DNA from: Blattabacterium cuenoti
GTDB taxonomy: Bacteria; Bacteroidota; Bacteroidia; Flavobacteriales; Blattabacteriaceae
NCBI RefSeq assembly: GCF_014251375.1
Contig: NZ_CP059187.1
Coordinates: forward strand, 186,001 to 250,000
Direction: 5' to 3'
DNA: 64,000 nucleotides
The notes below the pieces were generated by a model. It was not told the origin of the DNA. It made no database searches and saw only the letters and a program-made list of their open reading frames with translations. Below are positions 45,540-55,286 of this stretch, piece after piece; position 1 is the stretch's first letter, and every line of letters starts with the position of its first letter. A program made the translations under genes and the position numbers.

Positions 45540-46946
45540 TCACTCAATAGTTTTAGCTAGTTCTATAGCTTTAAATAAAGCCATAAGTTTATTATTTACT
45601 TCTTCTAATTCTTTTTCTTCTTTAGAATCAGAAACTATTCCAGCTCCAGCTTGAAAAAAAAGAGTATTATTTTTACTGATAAAAGAACGAATAACAATAG
45701 CTGTATTGATGTAACAATTATTTAATCCAAAAAATCCAATAGCACCTCCATATACTCCTCTATGTTGATTCTCTATCTTATCTATTAATTCCATAGCTTT
45801 ATACTTTGGAGCTCCAGAAAGAGTTCCTGCAGGAAATGTATCTCCAAATACTTTTAGAATAGAGATATTCTCTTCTAATTTTCCGGATACTTTAGAAACC
45901 ATGTGGTACACATGAGAAAAACTTTGTATTTCTTTGAAATACTCTATTTTTACATCTGATGAATTTTTACTTAAATCATTTCTTGCCAAATCTACCAACA
46001 TAACATGTTCTGCGTTTTCTTTTGAATTTTTTATAAGAAATTCAGATAATTTTTTATCTTTTTTTTCATCTCCTGATCTCCGTACAGTTCCTGCTATTGG
46101 TTTTATATAAGCGATTTTATTATTCACAATTAACTGTGATTCTGGAGATGCTCCAAATAATTTGTAACTTCCATAATCAAAATAAAATAAATATGGGGAA
46201 GGATTAATAAATCGTAAAGCTCGATAGACATTAAATTCATCTCCCTTAAATTTTTGTTGAAATTGACGAGATAATACTATTTGAAAAACATCTCCTCGCA
46301 AACAGGATTTTATTCCCTTGGAAACCATTTTTTGGTATTCTTTATCAGTTATATTTGAAGAACGACTCCCCACAGATTTAAAAGGAAAAGATGAAAATTT
46401 TTTTCTTTTAACTAATTTTATCAATTGATCTACAGATAGATTCTTTTTTTTTATGTTAGAAAAATTATGTTCAATGACATACATTTTATTATAAAAATGA
46501 TGAAATATGATTAAGTTACCATAAAATCCAAATCGTATTTGTGGTAACTTATATGATTCTTTAACAGGAGAAAGAAATTGAATATTTTCAAAATACTGAA
46601 TACTATCGTAAGATATATACCCATATAACCCGGAATAAAATTTTTCTGAATTTTCACTTTTGAATTTTTTGAAAAAGTCATCAATTAAAACTTGAATATC
46701 GAATCTATCATTTATAAAAATATGTTTGTGAACACAATTTGGATAAGATATTCTGACTACATTTTTATCTAAAATAAGTTCTGATACTGGATTTATGCAA
46801 AGAATAGAAGAGTTATTTTTCTTATTAGAAGATTCTAATAATAATGTGTTTGGAAAACGATCTCTTAATTTTAAATACAATTCTATAGGTGTAGTACTAT
46901 CAGCTAAAAGTTTTTTCTGAATAGTTCTAAAATTAAATTCAAACAT
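45540..46946 (-). CDS. trpE: Anthranilate synthase component I
   Basis: TrpE converts chorismate and ammonia to anthranilate, the first step to tryptophan. The chorismate-binding domain shows QIVLSRQF, the IKPIAGTVRR segment, HVMLVDLARNDL, GTLSGAPKYKAMELID and QAGAGIVSDS. The N-terminal LLES motif at residues 36-39, which in the family forms the tryptophan feedback site, is intact. It heads trpEGDCFBA; 640 bases of unusual gene-free DNA lie upstream. Confidence 0.97.
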   Translation of the reverse strand: MFEFNFRTIQKKLLADSTTPIELYLKLRDRFPNTLLLESSNKKNNSSILCINPVSELILDKNVVRISYPNCVHKHIFINDRFDIQVLIDDFFKKFKSENSEKFYSGLYGYISYDSIQYFENIQFLSPVKESYKLPQIRFGFYGNLIIFHHFYNKMYVIEHNFSNIKKKNLSVDQLIKLVKRKKFSSFPFKSVGSRSSNITDKEYQKMVSKGIKSCLRGDVFQIVLSRQFQQKFKGDEFNVYRALRFINPSPYLFYFDYGSYKLFGASPESQLIVNNKIAYIKPIAGTVRRSGDEKKDKKLSEFLIKNSKENAEHVMLVDLARNDLSKNSSDVKIEYFKEIQSFSHVYHMVSKVSGKLEENISILKVFGDTFPAGTLSGAPKYKAMELIDKIENQHRGVYGGAIGFFGLNNCYINTAIVIRSFISKNNTLFFQAGAGIVSDSKEEKELEEVNNKLMALFKAIELAKTIE

Positions 46947-47585
46947 GATTCATGATTTAATTTATGTATGGTGTTTTTTACATGATGAAAAAGTTCTCAG
47001 TAAAACGTGATGAAGTAAGTTTTTTTTATTGTTTTAACGACCAATACAAAGCAACCATACAACATTGGTTCTTTCTTATTTCTTTCTTACACTTACTTAT
47101 ACTTATCTTAATTTTCACTCATCACTCACTAGCCCTAGAAAACTAGTAGCTAGAGTTAGCAGCACTACTACTTATTAATTGTTATACTACTACTCTTTTA
47201 CTCTTTAGTTAGTCTTACTTTCTATCTATCTACCAGAACTAACTAATAAATAAGAAGATAGACCCGATCCCCTCTCTCTCTACCTACTCACTCCTCTAGC
47301 CTGCCTCTATAGGATAGGAACGGAACTACTCATACAAACAACACCACACTCCATGTACGACGATTACGTACGTACGACGCATAAAATAAAATTAAAAGTT
47401 AGTTTTTTATATTTATTAGTTTAGTTATAGTTGTTTATCTTACTTTATGATCTAGTGTACTAACTAGGTATTAGGTATAGTACTAAACAAAAATTAGTAG
47501 AAGAAGAAATGATATCAAATACAAATATAAATAAATTTTTCATATTTATTTTATTTTTATGTAATATAGTATGATTCAAATTACT
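46947..47585. other. Gene-free segment of unusual composition between trpE and the porin gene
   Basis: This 639-base gap is by far the longest in the window. From 47101 to 47380 I count 109 G+C in 280 bases (39%), against 12 in the next 60 (20%). It holds seven CTAG sites (47129, 47135, 47143, 47150, 47296, 47452, 47464), a C/T-rich tract with CT, CTAT and ACT repeats, and an 8-base direct repeat GTACGACG (47355-47362, 47372-47379) around the palindrome TACGTACGTA (47365-47374). No convincing gene, tRNA or known RNA is seen. A minus-strand TATATTTG (47522-47529) could start a long trp leader. Confidence 0.7.
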
Positions 47586-49514
47586 ATGAAAATAGTCATA
47601 TTTCCTTTTTTATTCTTTCTGTTTTTTTTTATTGTAGGGATAAGTAAAGGAATCCCCCCCATCCCCATAACAGTGGATGATTCAAAAAAAGAAGTAACAG
47701 AACTTTATTATAATCCTACTTTTCAAGATTATCAATTTTGGACAGAAAAGAGTAAGCAAAAAAAAATTTTAGATAACTCATCTCTTTCTATAGAAAAATA
47801 TTATTCTCATAATTTTTTTAGAAAAGATAATTTTGGTTTTTTTTTTTCGAATAGGAGAAATAATTTATTTATTCCACATAATGTAAAATTAATGCAATTT
47901 ACTCCTTCTAAATCATTGAATAATGATGAATTATTTTGCAATCAACAAATACATTTTTTTAATAATGTTTTTTTTTCTCCTGAAGAGATTAGATATTTTG
48001 ATGTAAAAACACCTACTACAGAAATTCTCTATGTAAAAAATTCTTTTCAAGAAAGAGGCGTTGGAGTTCTTTTTACTCAAAGTCCTAATGAAACAACTAA
48101 TTATTCTGTAGAATATAGAAATTTTCATTTTGGGGAACCTCCTAATTTTTCTGAAAAAAAGTTATTGTTAACAACATTTATTTATCAAAACAAGGAATTG
48201 AAAAAAAAATTATGGGGGCATTATTTATATCAAGATTTTGATGATGAAAAAAAAAGTTTTATTCCCTTTTGGAATACTACGACGGATAATAAAAATTTTG
48301 ATTTTGAGAAGAAAAATTTTTTTCATAAAAGGATTTACATAAGTGGATCTCAAAAAATTTTTCCTTTTTTGTCATGGATAGAAAAAAATAAAAATCAATC
48401 TCTTTTTTTTAAAAACAATATAGAATACACACAATATGTTAAAGATCATCTTTTTTTTAAAGAAGTATTTAAAAATAATATAACTCATCATTCTCATTTT
48501 AAGAATGAATGTTCTTTAATTTTAAAAAAAGAAGAAAAATCAAATGTAGAAATAGGATTCATCTATGATAAAATTCGTGATCAAATTTTTTCAAAAGATT
48601 TATACAACAACAATTACAATGGAATTGCTAAAAAAAAAGATACAAGTGTAAATAAAATTTCTATTAACACAAAAGTTAATTATTTTATAAATAAAGTTTT
48701 TGAATTTTATTCAAATGGAAAATGGATGATAGAAGATCATAATCAGAATTTTTTACAAACAAACGTTCAATTAAATACATTGTTATTTTCAAAATTCAAT
48801 TTTTTAACTTTTTTAAAGTTCACAAAAAAAAATAATATTTTTTCTGATTTTTTTAATTTTTCTCTCATTCAAAAAAATGGGGGGTGTAATAACAATTACC
48901 ACAACAATACAAAGAATGAATTTTATACCAAGTCTATTGGTTTTTTTTTCTTTCCAAAAGAGAAAGAAAATTTAGATATTTTTTTTAAAGTGTCTAAAAT
49001 AAATTTTGATAGTAAGGAAAAAATCCCCAATTTATTGGATTGGAAATATATCAATTCATGTGAATTGAAAATCAGGACAATCCATGATATATGGAAATTT
49101 CAATTCAATAATGTATTTTTATATCAAAAGTATAATTCAGATCAATTCATTTTTTCTATTCCAAACTTTTTGTTTAGAAATACTATCTCTTATAAAGATC
49201 ATTATTTTAATCAATCTTTGTTTATACAAACTGGTTTATCCATTCATTATTTTAGTAAATTTGATTACAAATATTTTTCTTATCCTTCTGATTTTTTTTC
49301 AGAGTCAGAGAATGAATGTTCTCCTTATTATTCATCAAAAAAAGGAATTAAAAGATTTCCTTTTATAGATTATTTTTTCAATTTCAAAGTGTTTAGAATT
49401 CAGATTTATACAAGAATACAAAATATTCAAAATATTATATTTCATCAAAGTAAAAAAGAAGAAAAAGAAAATTTATCTATTAAAATAGGTCTATTATGGA
49501 ATCTTTTTACTTGA
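47586..49514 (+). CDS. Putative outer-membrane porin (Porin_10-like)
   Basis: A 642-residue protein with a signal peptide (hydrophobic residues about 3-20 before KGIPPIP) and many short alternating strands rich in Phe, Tyr and Asn. The segment YFDVKTPTTEILYVKNSF and the N-terminal NPTFQDY pattern resemble the Bacteroidota Porin_10 family, and the protein ends in LLWNLFT, with the terminal aromatic pattern of outer-membrane beta-barrels. It would be a diffusion channel for host metabolites. The assignment rests on remembered family patterns. I prefer the ATG at 47586 over 47571. Confidence 0.7.
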   Translation: MKIVIFPFLFFLFFFIVGISKGIPPIPITVDDSKKEVTELYYNPTFQDYQFWTEKSKQKKILDNSSLSIEKYYSHNFFRKDNFGFFFSNRRNNLFIPHNVKLMQFTPSKSLNNDELFCNQQIHFFNNVFFSPEEIRYFDVKTPTTEILYVKNSFQERGVGVLFTQSPNETTNYSVEYRNFHFGEPPNFSEKKLLLTTFIYQNKELKKKLWGHYLYQDFDDEKKSFIPFWNTTTDNKNFDFEKKNFFHKRIYISGSQKIFPFLSWIEKNKNQSLFFKNNIEYTQYVKDHLFFKEVFKNNITHHSHFKNECSLILKKEEKSNVEIGFIYDKIRDQIFSKDLYNNNYNGIAKKKDTSVNKISINTKVNYFINKVFEFYSNGKWMIEDHNQNFLQTNVQLNTLLFSKFNFLTFLKFTKKNNIFSDFFNFSLIQKNGGCNNNYHNNTKNEFYTKSIGFFFFPKEKENLDIFFKVSKINFDSKEKIPNLLDWKYINSCELKIRTIHDIWKFQFNNVFLYQKYNSDQFIFSIPNFLFRNTISYKDHYFNQSLFIQTGLSIHYFSKFDYKYFSYPSDFFSESENECSPYYSSKKGIKRFPFIDYFFNFKVFRIQIYTRIQNIQNIIFHQSKKEEKENLSIKIGLLWNLFT

Positions 49515-49558
49515 TGTGAAAAAAAATGTAATTTTATCATGAAAATCAACATGAATCA

Positions 49559-50218
49559 GTGAAAGAAAAAGAATTTATTTGTTTTGTTTTTTCTTTTTTT
49601 ATGACTTTTTTGTTTTTATTTTCAAAAGAAAAAGAAGAAGAAGAAAAAAAGAAAAAAAAAGATGCCATTAAGTATATTAAAGAATATGCCCCATTCGCTA
49701 TTGAAGAAATGGAACATTTTGGAATCCCGGCTAGTATTAAATTAGGACAGGGGATTTTGGAATCTTCTTGCGGTCAAAGTACATTAGCAAAATCTACAAA
49801 CAATCATTTCGGAATAAAATGTGGGAAAAATTGGGATGGTGAAATTTATTATCATGATGATGATCTTCCAAAAGAATGTTTTAGAAAATACAAATCAGTT
49901 CGAGAATCTTTTAGTGATCATTCTAAATTTTTAAAAAAACCTCGTTATTCCAAATTATTTTTTTTGAAAAAAAAAGATTATCAATCTTGGGCAATTGAAT
50001 TAAAAAATGCAGGTTATGCTACTTCTCTAAAGTATTCAGATCAATTAATTTTTCAAATAGAAAAATATTCTTTGTGGATTTTTGATAAAGAAAATTCTCA
50101 AGGAATAGAAAAAAGAATAGGTAAATATTTAACAAAAATAGAAATGGGAAAAATAAAAAAAACTATTTTTGAATCTTTTTTTGAAAAAATTTATCTTTTT
50201 TTCAAACTTAAAAAATAA
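49559..50218 (+). CDS. Glucosaminidase-domain (GH73-like) peptidoglycan hydrolase
   Basis: A protein of 219 residues with a hydrophobic N-terminus (about 6-22), an acidic/basic spacer of Glu and Lys, and a GH73-type N-acetylglucosaminidase domain (about 38-175). Family features are the QGILESSCGQS segment with the probable catalytic Glu 68, NNHFGIKC and YKSVRESFSDHSKFL. It would cut glycan chains in the periplasm. No ATG lies at the usual place; GTG at 49559 is the best start, with an internal ATG at 49601 as alternative. It follows the porin gene. Confidence 0.85.
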   Translation: MKEKEFICFVFSFFMTFLFLFSKEKEEEEKKKKKDAIKYIKEYAPFAIEEMEHFGIPASIKLGQGILESSCGQSTLAKSTNNHFGIKCGKNWDGEIYYHDDDLPKECFRKYKSVRESFSDHSKFLKKPRYSKLFFLKKKDYQSWAIELKNAGYATSLKYSDQLIFQIEKYSLWIFDKENSQGIEKRIGKYLTKIEMGKIKKTIFESFFEKIYLFFKLKK

Positions 50219-50245
50219 TTCTACTGTTACGTAAAAAATTATTTT

Positions 50246-50626
50246 ATGGACCCTAAAAATTTTAAATATAGTAAGAATCACGAATGGATTGGATTGTGGG
50301 ATAAAAATTATGTGGTTGGAATTACTCATTTTGCTCAAAATGAATTAGGAGATATTATTTATTTAGATATCAATGAGAATATTGTGGGAACAGAAATCGA
50401 AGAAGGAAATGTGTTTGGTACAATAGAAGCTGTTAAAACTGTTTCAGATCTATTTATGCCAGTTTCAGGTAAAATACTTGAAATTAATAAAAAATTATTA
50501 TCAAATCCAGAATTCATAAATCAGAATTCTTATGACAAAGGATGGATTCTTAGAATTAAAATTTTGGATAAACAAGAATATGATTTGTTAATGTCTTTTG
50601 AAGAATACGAAAAATATACTAACTAG
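50246..50626 (+). CDS. gcvH: Glycine cleavage system H protein
   Basis: GcvH carries the lipoyl arm that shuttles the aminomethyl group in glycine cleavage; in several bacteria it also serves as the site where lipoate is built before transfer to E2 proteins. The lipoyl Lys 64 is in IEAVKTVSDLF and the fold-wide GDIIYLDIN and NSYDKGWILRIK segments are clear. Length of 126 is normal. No gcvT or gcvP is nearby. It is 14 bases upstream of the copper ATPase gene. Confidence 0.97.
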   Translation: MDPKNFKYSKNHEWIGLWDKNYVVGITHFAQNELGDIIYLDINENIVGTEIEEGNVFGTIEAVKTVSDLFMPVSGKILEINKKLLSNPEFINQNSYDKGWILRIKILDKQEYDLLMSFEEYEKYTN

Positions 50627-50640
50627 AAAGAATTTTTTCC

Positions 50641-52887
50641 ATGAAAAAATCTGAAAATTTTGATTTTCTTGATGACGAAAAAATTGCTGATAAAATAATT
50701 AATTTCAAACATAAGAATATTACTTTTGTTCGTTTTTTAATTCCTTCAATTCATTGTAGTTCTTGCGTTTTCAATTTAGAAAAATTGCCAAATTTTAATA
50801 AAAACATTTATGAATCTACAGTTGATTTTACAAATAAGGAAGTTGGGATAACATTCAACAATGCGGAATTAAAACTTAGTGATTTAGCAAGATATCTTGA
50901 AACCATTGGTTATAAACCGTCTATTAATTTTGAATCTATAGAAGAAAAGATTGGAATGAGAGAAGAGAAAAAAATATTTGATAGAAAATTAATAGGAAAA
51001 TTAGCAATTTCTTTTTTTTGCTTTGGAAATATTATGCTTTTAGCTATTCCAGAATACGTAGGTGCTTATGAAGAAGATTTATGGTTCTTAGAACATCGTC
51101 ATTTTTTCAGGTTTTTAATGGCGGTTCTTTCTTTACCAATTGTTTACTTTTCTTTCACAGATTACGTAAAAAACGCTTTTTTTAGCTTTAAAAAACATAT
51201 TTCTAATATAGATATTCCGATTTCTATAGGAATATTGGTTATTTTTTCATGGAGTCTTTATGAAGTTTCTTTTGATTTAGGATCTGGATATTTTGATAGT
51301 CTTTCTAGCTTTTCTTTTTTTTTACTCATTAGTAGACTCCTTCAGATACATACTCATAATAAAATACTTTCTTTTGAAAAGAATTATAAATCTTTTTATC
51401 CTATTTCTGTGACAAAAATTCACAATGAGTATTATAAAGAAGAAAAAATTTTGATTTCCTCTTTGAAAATAGGTGACGTGATTCTTATAAAGAATGAAGA
51501 AATTATTCCTGTAGATTCTATTTTAATGAAAGGAAGCGGGGTATTAGATAATAGTTTTATTACAGGAGAATCTCATTTGGTTCCTAAAAAAGTAGGAGAT
51601 CGTATTTATTCGGGATCAAAACAAAAAGGAGAAGCCATTTTTTTAAAAGTAATTAAAAATGTAGATCAAAGTTATTTAACTTTATTATGGAAAAAAAATT
51701 TTCGTAAAAAAAAATTGTTTCATTTGAATTCAATTACCAATAAATTTAGTAAATATTTTACTCCTATTGTTTTAATGATTTCTGTAATAACAGGAATATA
51801 TTGGTCTTTTATTAATGTTACAAAAGTATTTCAAACAACTTTTTCAGTTTTAATCATTACTTGTCCTTGTGCATTAGCACTTTCAACCCCATTTATACTT
51901 GGAAATATCATACGTTTTTTTTCTAAAAAAGGATTTTACGTAAAAGATATTTTTACAATGGAACGAATTTCCACTATAAAAACTTTAATTTTTGATAAAA
52001 CAGGAACTATTACAGATCCAAATAAAGAGAGAATTTTTTTTGTAGGAAACATTTTGAAAGATGAAGATAAAAAAATGATTTCTTCTTTGTTAAGAAATTC
52101 TTCCCATCCTTTGAGTCAAAGAATATTAACAGAATTATCTGTAAATCTGAAAGAATATTATCCTGTAAAGAATTTTCAAGAAATAATTGGAAAAGGATTG
52201 GAAGGAATAATAAATGATGTTTTAGTTAAAATTGGATCTCAAGAATATTTAGGAATTAAAAAAAATAATTTTTATAAAAGAACAACAAGTGTTTCTATTT
52301 CTATCAATAATGAATTGATAGGTTCTTTTTTATTTAGAAATTATTATCGTAATGGAATAGAAAAAATATTTCAAAATTTAAAAAAATATAAAATTATTAT
52401 TCTATCTGGAGATAATAATGAATTAGAGAAAAAATATTTAAAATCCATTTTACCTCAATCAAGTAAAATTTTTTTTAATCAAAGCCCAGAAGAAAAACTG
52501 AATTATGTGAAAAAATTGCAAAAAAAAGGAGAAAAAGTGATGATGTTTGGTGATGGAATTAATGATTTTTCTGCGTTAAATCAAAGTGAAGTAGGGATTG
52601 CAGTTTCAGAAAACCCGACTAGTTTTTTTCCAAGTTGTGATGCTTTTATTCAATCGAATCATTTGGAAAAAATTTTTTTATTTCTAAAAGTATCCAGGAT
52701 TTCTATAATCTTGGTAATAATTAATTTTGCGATCAGTTTATTTTACAATGGAATAGGAATCGTATTTGCTATAACTGGGCATTTAAAGCCACTTATAGCT
52801 GCTATTTTAATGCCTTTAAGTTCTTTCTCCGTTATTACATTTTCTATGTTATCTACTTGGATGGTTTCACGGAGATTTCTATCTTAG
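50641..52887 (+). CDS. ccoI: Copper-translocating P-type ATPase for cbb3 oxidase assembly
   Basis: CcoI exports or delivers copper across the inner membrane for the CuB site of cbb3 oxidase. Visible are one heavy-metal domain with HCSSC (Cys 39 and Cys 42), the TGES loop, the intramembrane TCPCALAL, DKTGTIT with the phosphorylated Asp, an SSHP motif and GDGINDFSAL. The protein has 748 residues. Flavobacterial relatives usually begin with an extra Cys-rich N-terminal domain of about 80 residues; it is absent here, with gcvH ending 14 bases upstream. It heads the cco cluster and overlaps the possible early frame of ccoS. Confidence 0.95.
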   Translation: MKKSENFDFLDDEKIADKIINFKHKNITFVRFLIPSIHCSSCVFNLEKLPNFNKNIYESTVDFTNKEVGITFNNAELKLSDLARYLETIGYKPSINFESIEEKIGMREEKKIFDRKLIGKLAISFFCFGNIMLLAIPEYVGAYEEDLWFLEHRHFFRFLMAVLSLPIVYFSFTDYVKNAFFSFKKHISNIDIPISIGILVIFSWSLYEVSFDLGSGYFDSLSSFSFFLLISRLLQIHTHNKILSFEKNYKSFYPISVTKIHNEYYKEEKILISSLKIGDVILIKNEEIIPVDSILMKGSGVLDNSFITGESHLVPKKVGDRIYSGSKQKGEAIFLKVIKNVDQSYLTLLWKKNFRKKKLFHLNSITNKFSKYFTPIVLMISVITGIYWSFINVTKVFQTTFSVLIITCPCALALSTPFILGNIIRFFSKKGFYVKDIFTMERISTIKTLIFDKTGTITDPNKERIFFVGNILKDEDKKMISSLLRNSSHPLSQRILTELSVNLKEYYPVKNFQEIIGKGLEGIINDVLVKIGSQEYLGIKKNNFYKRTTSVSISINNELIGSFLFRNYYRNGIEKIFQNLKKYKIIILSGDNNELEKKYLKSILPQSSKIFFNQSPEEKLNYVKKLQKKGEKVMMFGDGINDFSALNQSEVGIAVSENPTSFFPSCDAFIQSNHLEKIFLFLKVSRISIILVIINFAISLFYNGIGIVFAITGHLKPLIAAILMPLSSFSVITFSMLSTWMVSRRFLS

Positions 52888-52910
52888 ATACAAAGAAAAT
52901 TTTTAGATTT

Positions 52911-53078
52911 ATGGATATATTAATTCTTATGATATTATCTAGTATTTTTCTAGGGGGAATTTTTCTGATTCTTTTTTTAATTAGTCTTTATTCTGGTCAA
53001 TTTGATGATTATGAAACTCCTAGAGTTAGAATTTTAATTGATGATGATTCCTACACTTGCAGTGGAAAAAAAAATTAA
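52911..53078 (+). CDS. ccoS: Cytochrome cbb3 oxidase maturation protein CcoS
   Basis: CcoS is a tiny single-pass membrane protein needed to insert heme or copper into cbb3 oxidase. The 55-residue product has one hydrophobic helix (about 3-25) followed by the SGQFDDYETPRVRIL signature. The ATG at 52911 fits the family; the frame opens earlier, inside ccoI. It lies between ccoI and ccoNO, the usual place. Confidence 0.92.
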   Translation: MDILILMILSSIFLGGIFLILFLISLYSGQFDDYETPRVRILIDDDSYTCSGKKN

Positions 53079-53087
53079 TAATTTTTT

Positions 53088-55286
53088 ATGATGAAAATAG
53101 AATTAGAAACATGCTATTATAATAATCGTATTGTTAAAGCTTTTCTATATGCAACACTCTTTTGGGCTATTGTTGGATTTTTTGCTGGATTAGTTATTGC
53201 TTTTATGTTATTTTATCCAGAACTTCCAGAATTTTTATTAAGGAATAAATTAAAAGATTCTCAAGGAATAATGGGATTTGGACGTTGGAGAATGTTACAT
53301 ACAAGCACTACTGTTTTTGCTTTTGTTGGAAACGTAATTTTTACAGGTTCTTATTATTCCTTACAACGTCTTCTGAAAACAAGAATTTTTAGTGATATTC
53401 TTAGCTGGATTCATTTTTGGGGATGGCAAATATTTATTCTTTCTACTTGGATTACTTTTTTATTAGGAATAAATACTAGTAAAGAATACGCTGAACATGA
53501 ATGGCCTATAGATATATGGATTTTATTTATTTGGATTGTTTATGGAATAAATATGATAGGAAGTATTTTAAAAAGGAGAATTCAGCATTTATATGTCAGT
53601 ATTTGGTTTTTTTTAGGAACATGGGTAGCAGTAGCCATGTTACACATATTTAATAATCTTGAATTACCTATTTCTATTTTCTCTTTTAAAAGTTATTCTA
53701 TATATGCTGGAGTACAAGATGCTTTAATGCAATGGTGGTATGGACATAATGCAGTCGCATTTATTTTAACAACTCCCATACTTGGATTAATGTATTATTT
53801 TGTTCCAAAAGCATCCAATCAACCTATATTTTCCTACAAACTTTCTATTATTCATTTTTGGTCCTTAATTTTTATATATATATGGGCCGGACCCCATCAT
53901 TTAATGTATACTTCTCTTCCTAATTGGGCTCAAATGTTGGGAACTATTTTTTCAATTATGTTAATTGCCCCTTCTTGGGGGGGGATGTTAAATGGATTGT
54001 TAACTTTAAGAGGAGCTTGGAATAAAGTAAGAAAAGACCCCATTTTAAAATTTTTTACAGTAGGAATTACTTGTTATGGGATGGCAACTTTTGAAGGACC
54101 TATGCTTGCTACTAAAACACTTAATTCGATTGGTCATTTTACAGATTGGGTGATTGCTCATGTTCATCTAGGAACTTTAGGTTGGAATGGATTTATGGCT
54201 TTTGGAATCATCTATTGGTTAACACAAAAATTATGGAATACTAAATTATATTCTATTTCATTAGCAAATATTCATTTTTTTTTAGGAATATTGGGGATTA
54301 CATTGTATATATTCCCTATGTATTTTGGATCTATATTGCAATCTGAAATGTGGAAACAATTTAATCCTGATGGAACTCTAACATACAAAAATTTTTTGGA
54401 TACGGTTTTATCTATTATTCCTTTTTATAAACTCAGATTTGTAGGTGGGGCACTTTATTTTTTTGGATTTATCTTGATGATTTACAACTTATTTAGAACT
54501 ATAAGAAAAGGGACTTTCCTTGATAAGGAGTCATTTCAAGTAATTCCATTTACTGAAAATGGAAAAAATAAAAATGAAAAATTTCACAGTTGGCTAGAAC
54601 AAAAACCTATACAGTTTACTATCCTTTCTTTTATAGCTGTTGCTATTGGAGGATTTATAGAAATTATTCCTACTTTAGTAATAAAGTCTAATGTTCCTAC
54701 TATAAATAACGTAAAACCTTATAAAGCTCTTGAATTGGAAGGAAGAGATATTTTTGTGAGAGAAGGATGTAATGCTTGTCACAGTGCACAAGTTCGTCCA
54801 TTTAGAGATGAAGTCGTTCGTTATGGTGAATATTCTAAAGCCGGAGAATTTGTATATGATCATCCATTTCTTTGGGGATCTAAAAGAACAGGCCCTGATT
54901 TAGCGCGAGAAGGAGGAAAAAATCCTAATTCTTGGCATTATAAACATATGTATAATCCTCGTTCTACATCTCCAGGGTCCATTATGCCAAGATATCCTTG
55001 GTTAATTTACAATAAATTAGATAGATCTAATACTGAAAAAAAAATAAGAGCTATGATGAAATTAGGAGTTCCATATACTTTGGAATATATAAAAAATTTG
55101 AATGATGAGATGGATTCACAAGCCAATAAAATTGTATCTGATATATATAATGAATATCCAGAAATAAAAAAAGAAATGGATTTACAAAGAAGAAAGGAAA
55201 AAGAAAAGTTTATTCCTTTGGAAAAAAGAGAGGTCATAGCTCTTATTTCTTATTTACAACGTTTAGGAATAGATATTAAATCTTAA
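53088..55286 (+). CDS. ccoNO: Fused cbb3 cytochrome oxidase subunits I and II
   Basis: The 732-residue fusion joins CcoN (residues about 1-480), the 12-helix heme-copper catalytic subunit with HTSTTVFAF, WWYGHNAVAF and WVIAHVHLGTLGWNG holding heme and CuB His, to CcoO (about 500-732), a membrane-anchored monoheme cytochrome with CNACH and the GRDIFVREG segment. It reduces oxygen to water with high affinity and pumps protons. N-O fusion is a Bacteroidota trait. The start may be the second Met (53091). It shares one base with ccoQ. Confidence 0.96.
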   Translation: MMKIELETCYYNNRIVKAFLYATLFWAIVGFFAGLVIAFMLFYPELPEFLLRNKLKDSQGIMGFGRWRMLHTSTTVFAFVGNVIFTGSYYSLQRLLKTRIFSDILSWIHFWGWQIFILSTWITFLLGINTSKEYAEHEWPIDIWILFIWIVYGINMIGSILKRRIQHLYVSIWFFLGTWVAVAMLHIFNNLELPISIFSFKSYSIYAGVQDALMQWWYGHNAVAFILTTPILGLMYYFVPKASNQPIFSYKLSIIHFWSLIFIYIWAGPHHLMYTSLPNWAQMLGTIFSIMLIAPSWGGMLNGLLTLRGAWNKVRKDPILKFFTVGITCYGMATFEGPMLATKTLNSIGHFTDWVIAHVHLGTLGWNGFMAFGIIYWLTQKLWNTKLYSISLANIHFFLGILGITLYIFPMYFGSILQSEMWKQFNPDGTLTYKNFLDTVLSIIPFYKLRFVGGALYFFGFILMIYNLFRTIRKGTFLDKESFQVIPFTENGKNKNEKFHSWLEQKPIQFTILSFIAVAIGGFIEIIPTLVIKSNVPTINNVKPYKALELEGRDIFVREGCNACHSAQVRPFRDEVVRYGEYSKAGEFVYDHPFLWGSKRTGPDLAREGGKNPNSWHYKHMYNPRSTSPGSIMPRYPWLIYNKLDRSNTEKKIRAMMKLGVPYTLEYIKNLNDEMDSQANKIVSDIYNEYPEIKKEMDLQRRKEKEKFIPLEKREVIALISYLQRLGIDIKS

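Noticed and set aside
46964-47146. 60-codon frame with a hydrophobic stretch upstream of trpE on the plus strand
   Set aside because: Low-complexity Phe/Leu/His text in an AT-rich spacer, no recognisable motif and no conserved neighbour; could be re-opened if RNA or conservation is found.
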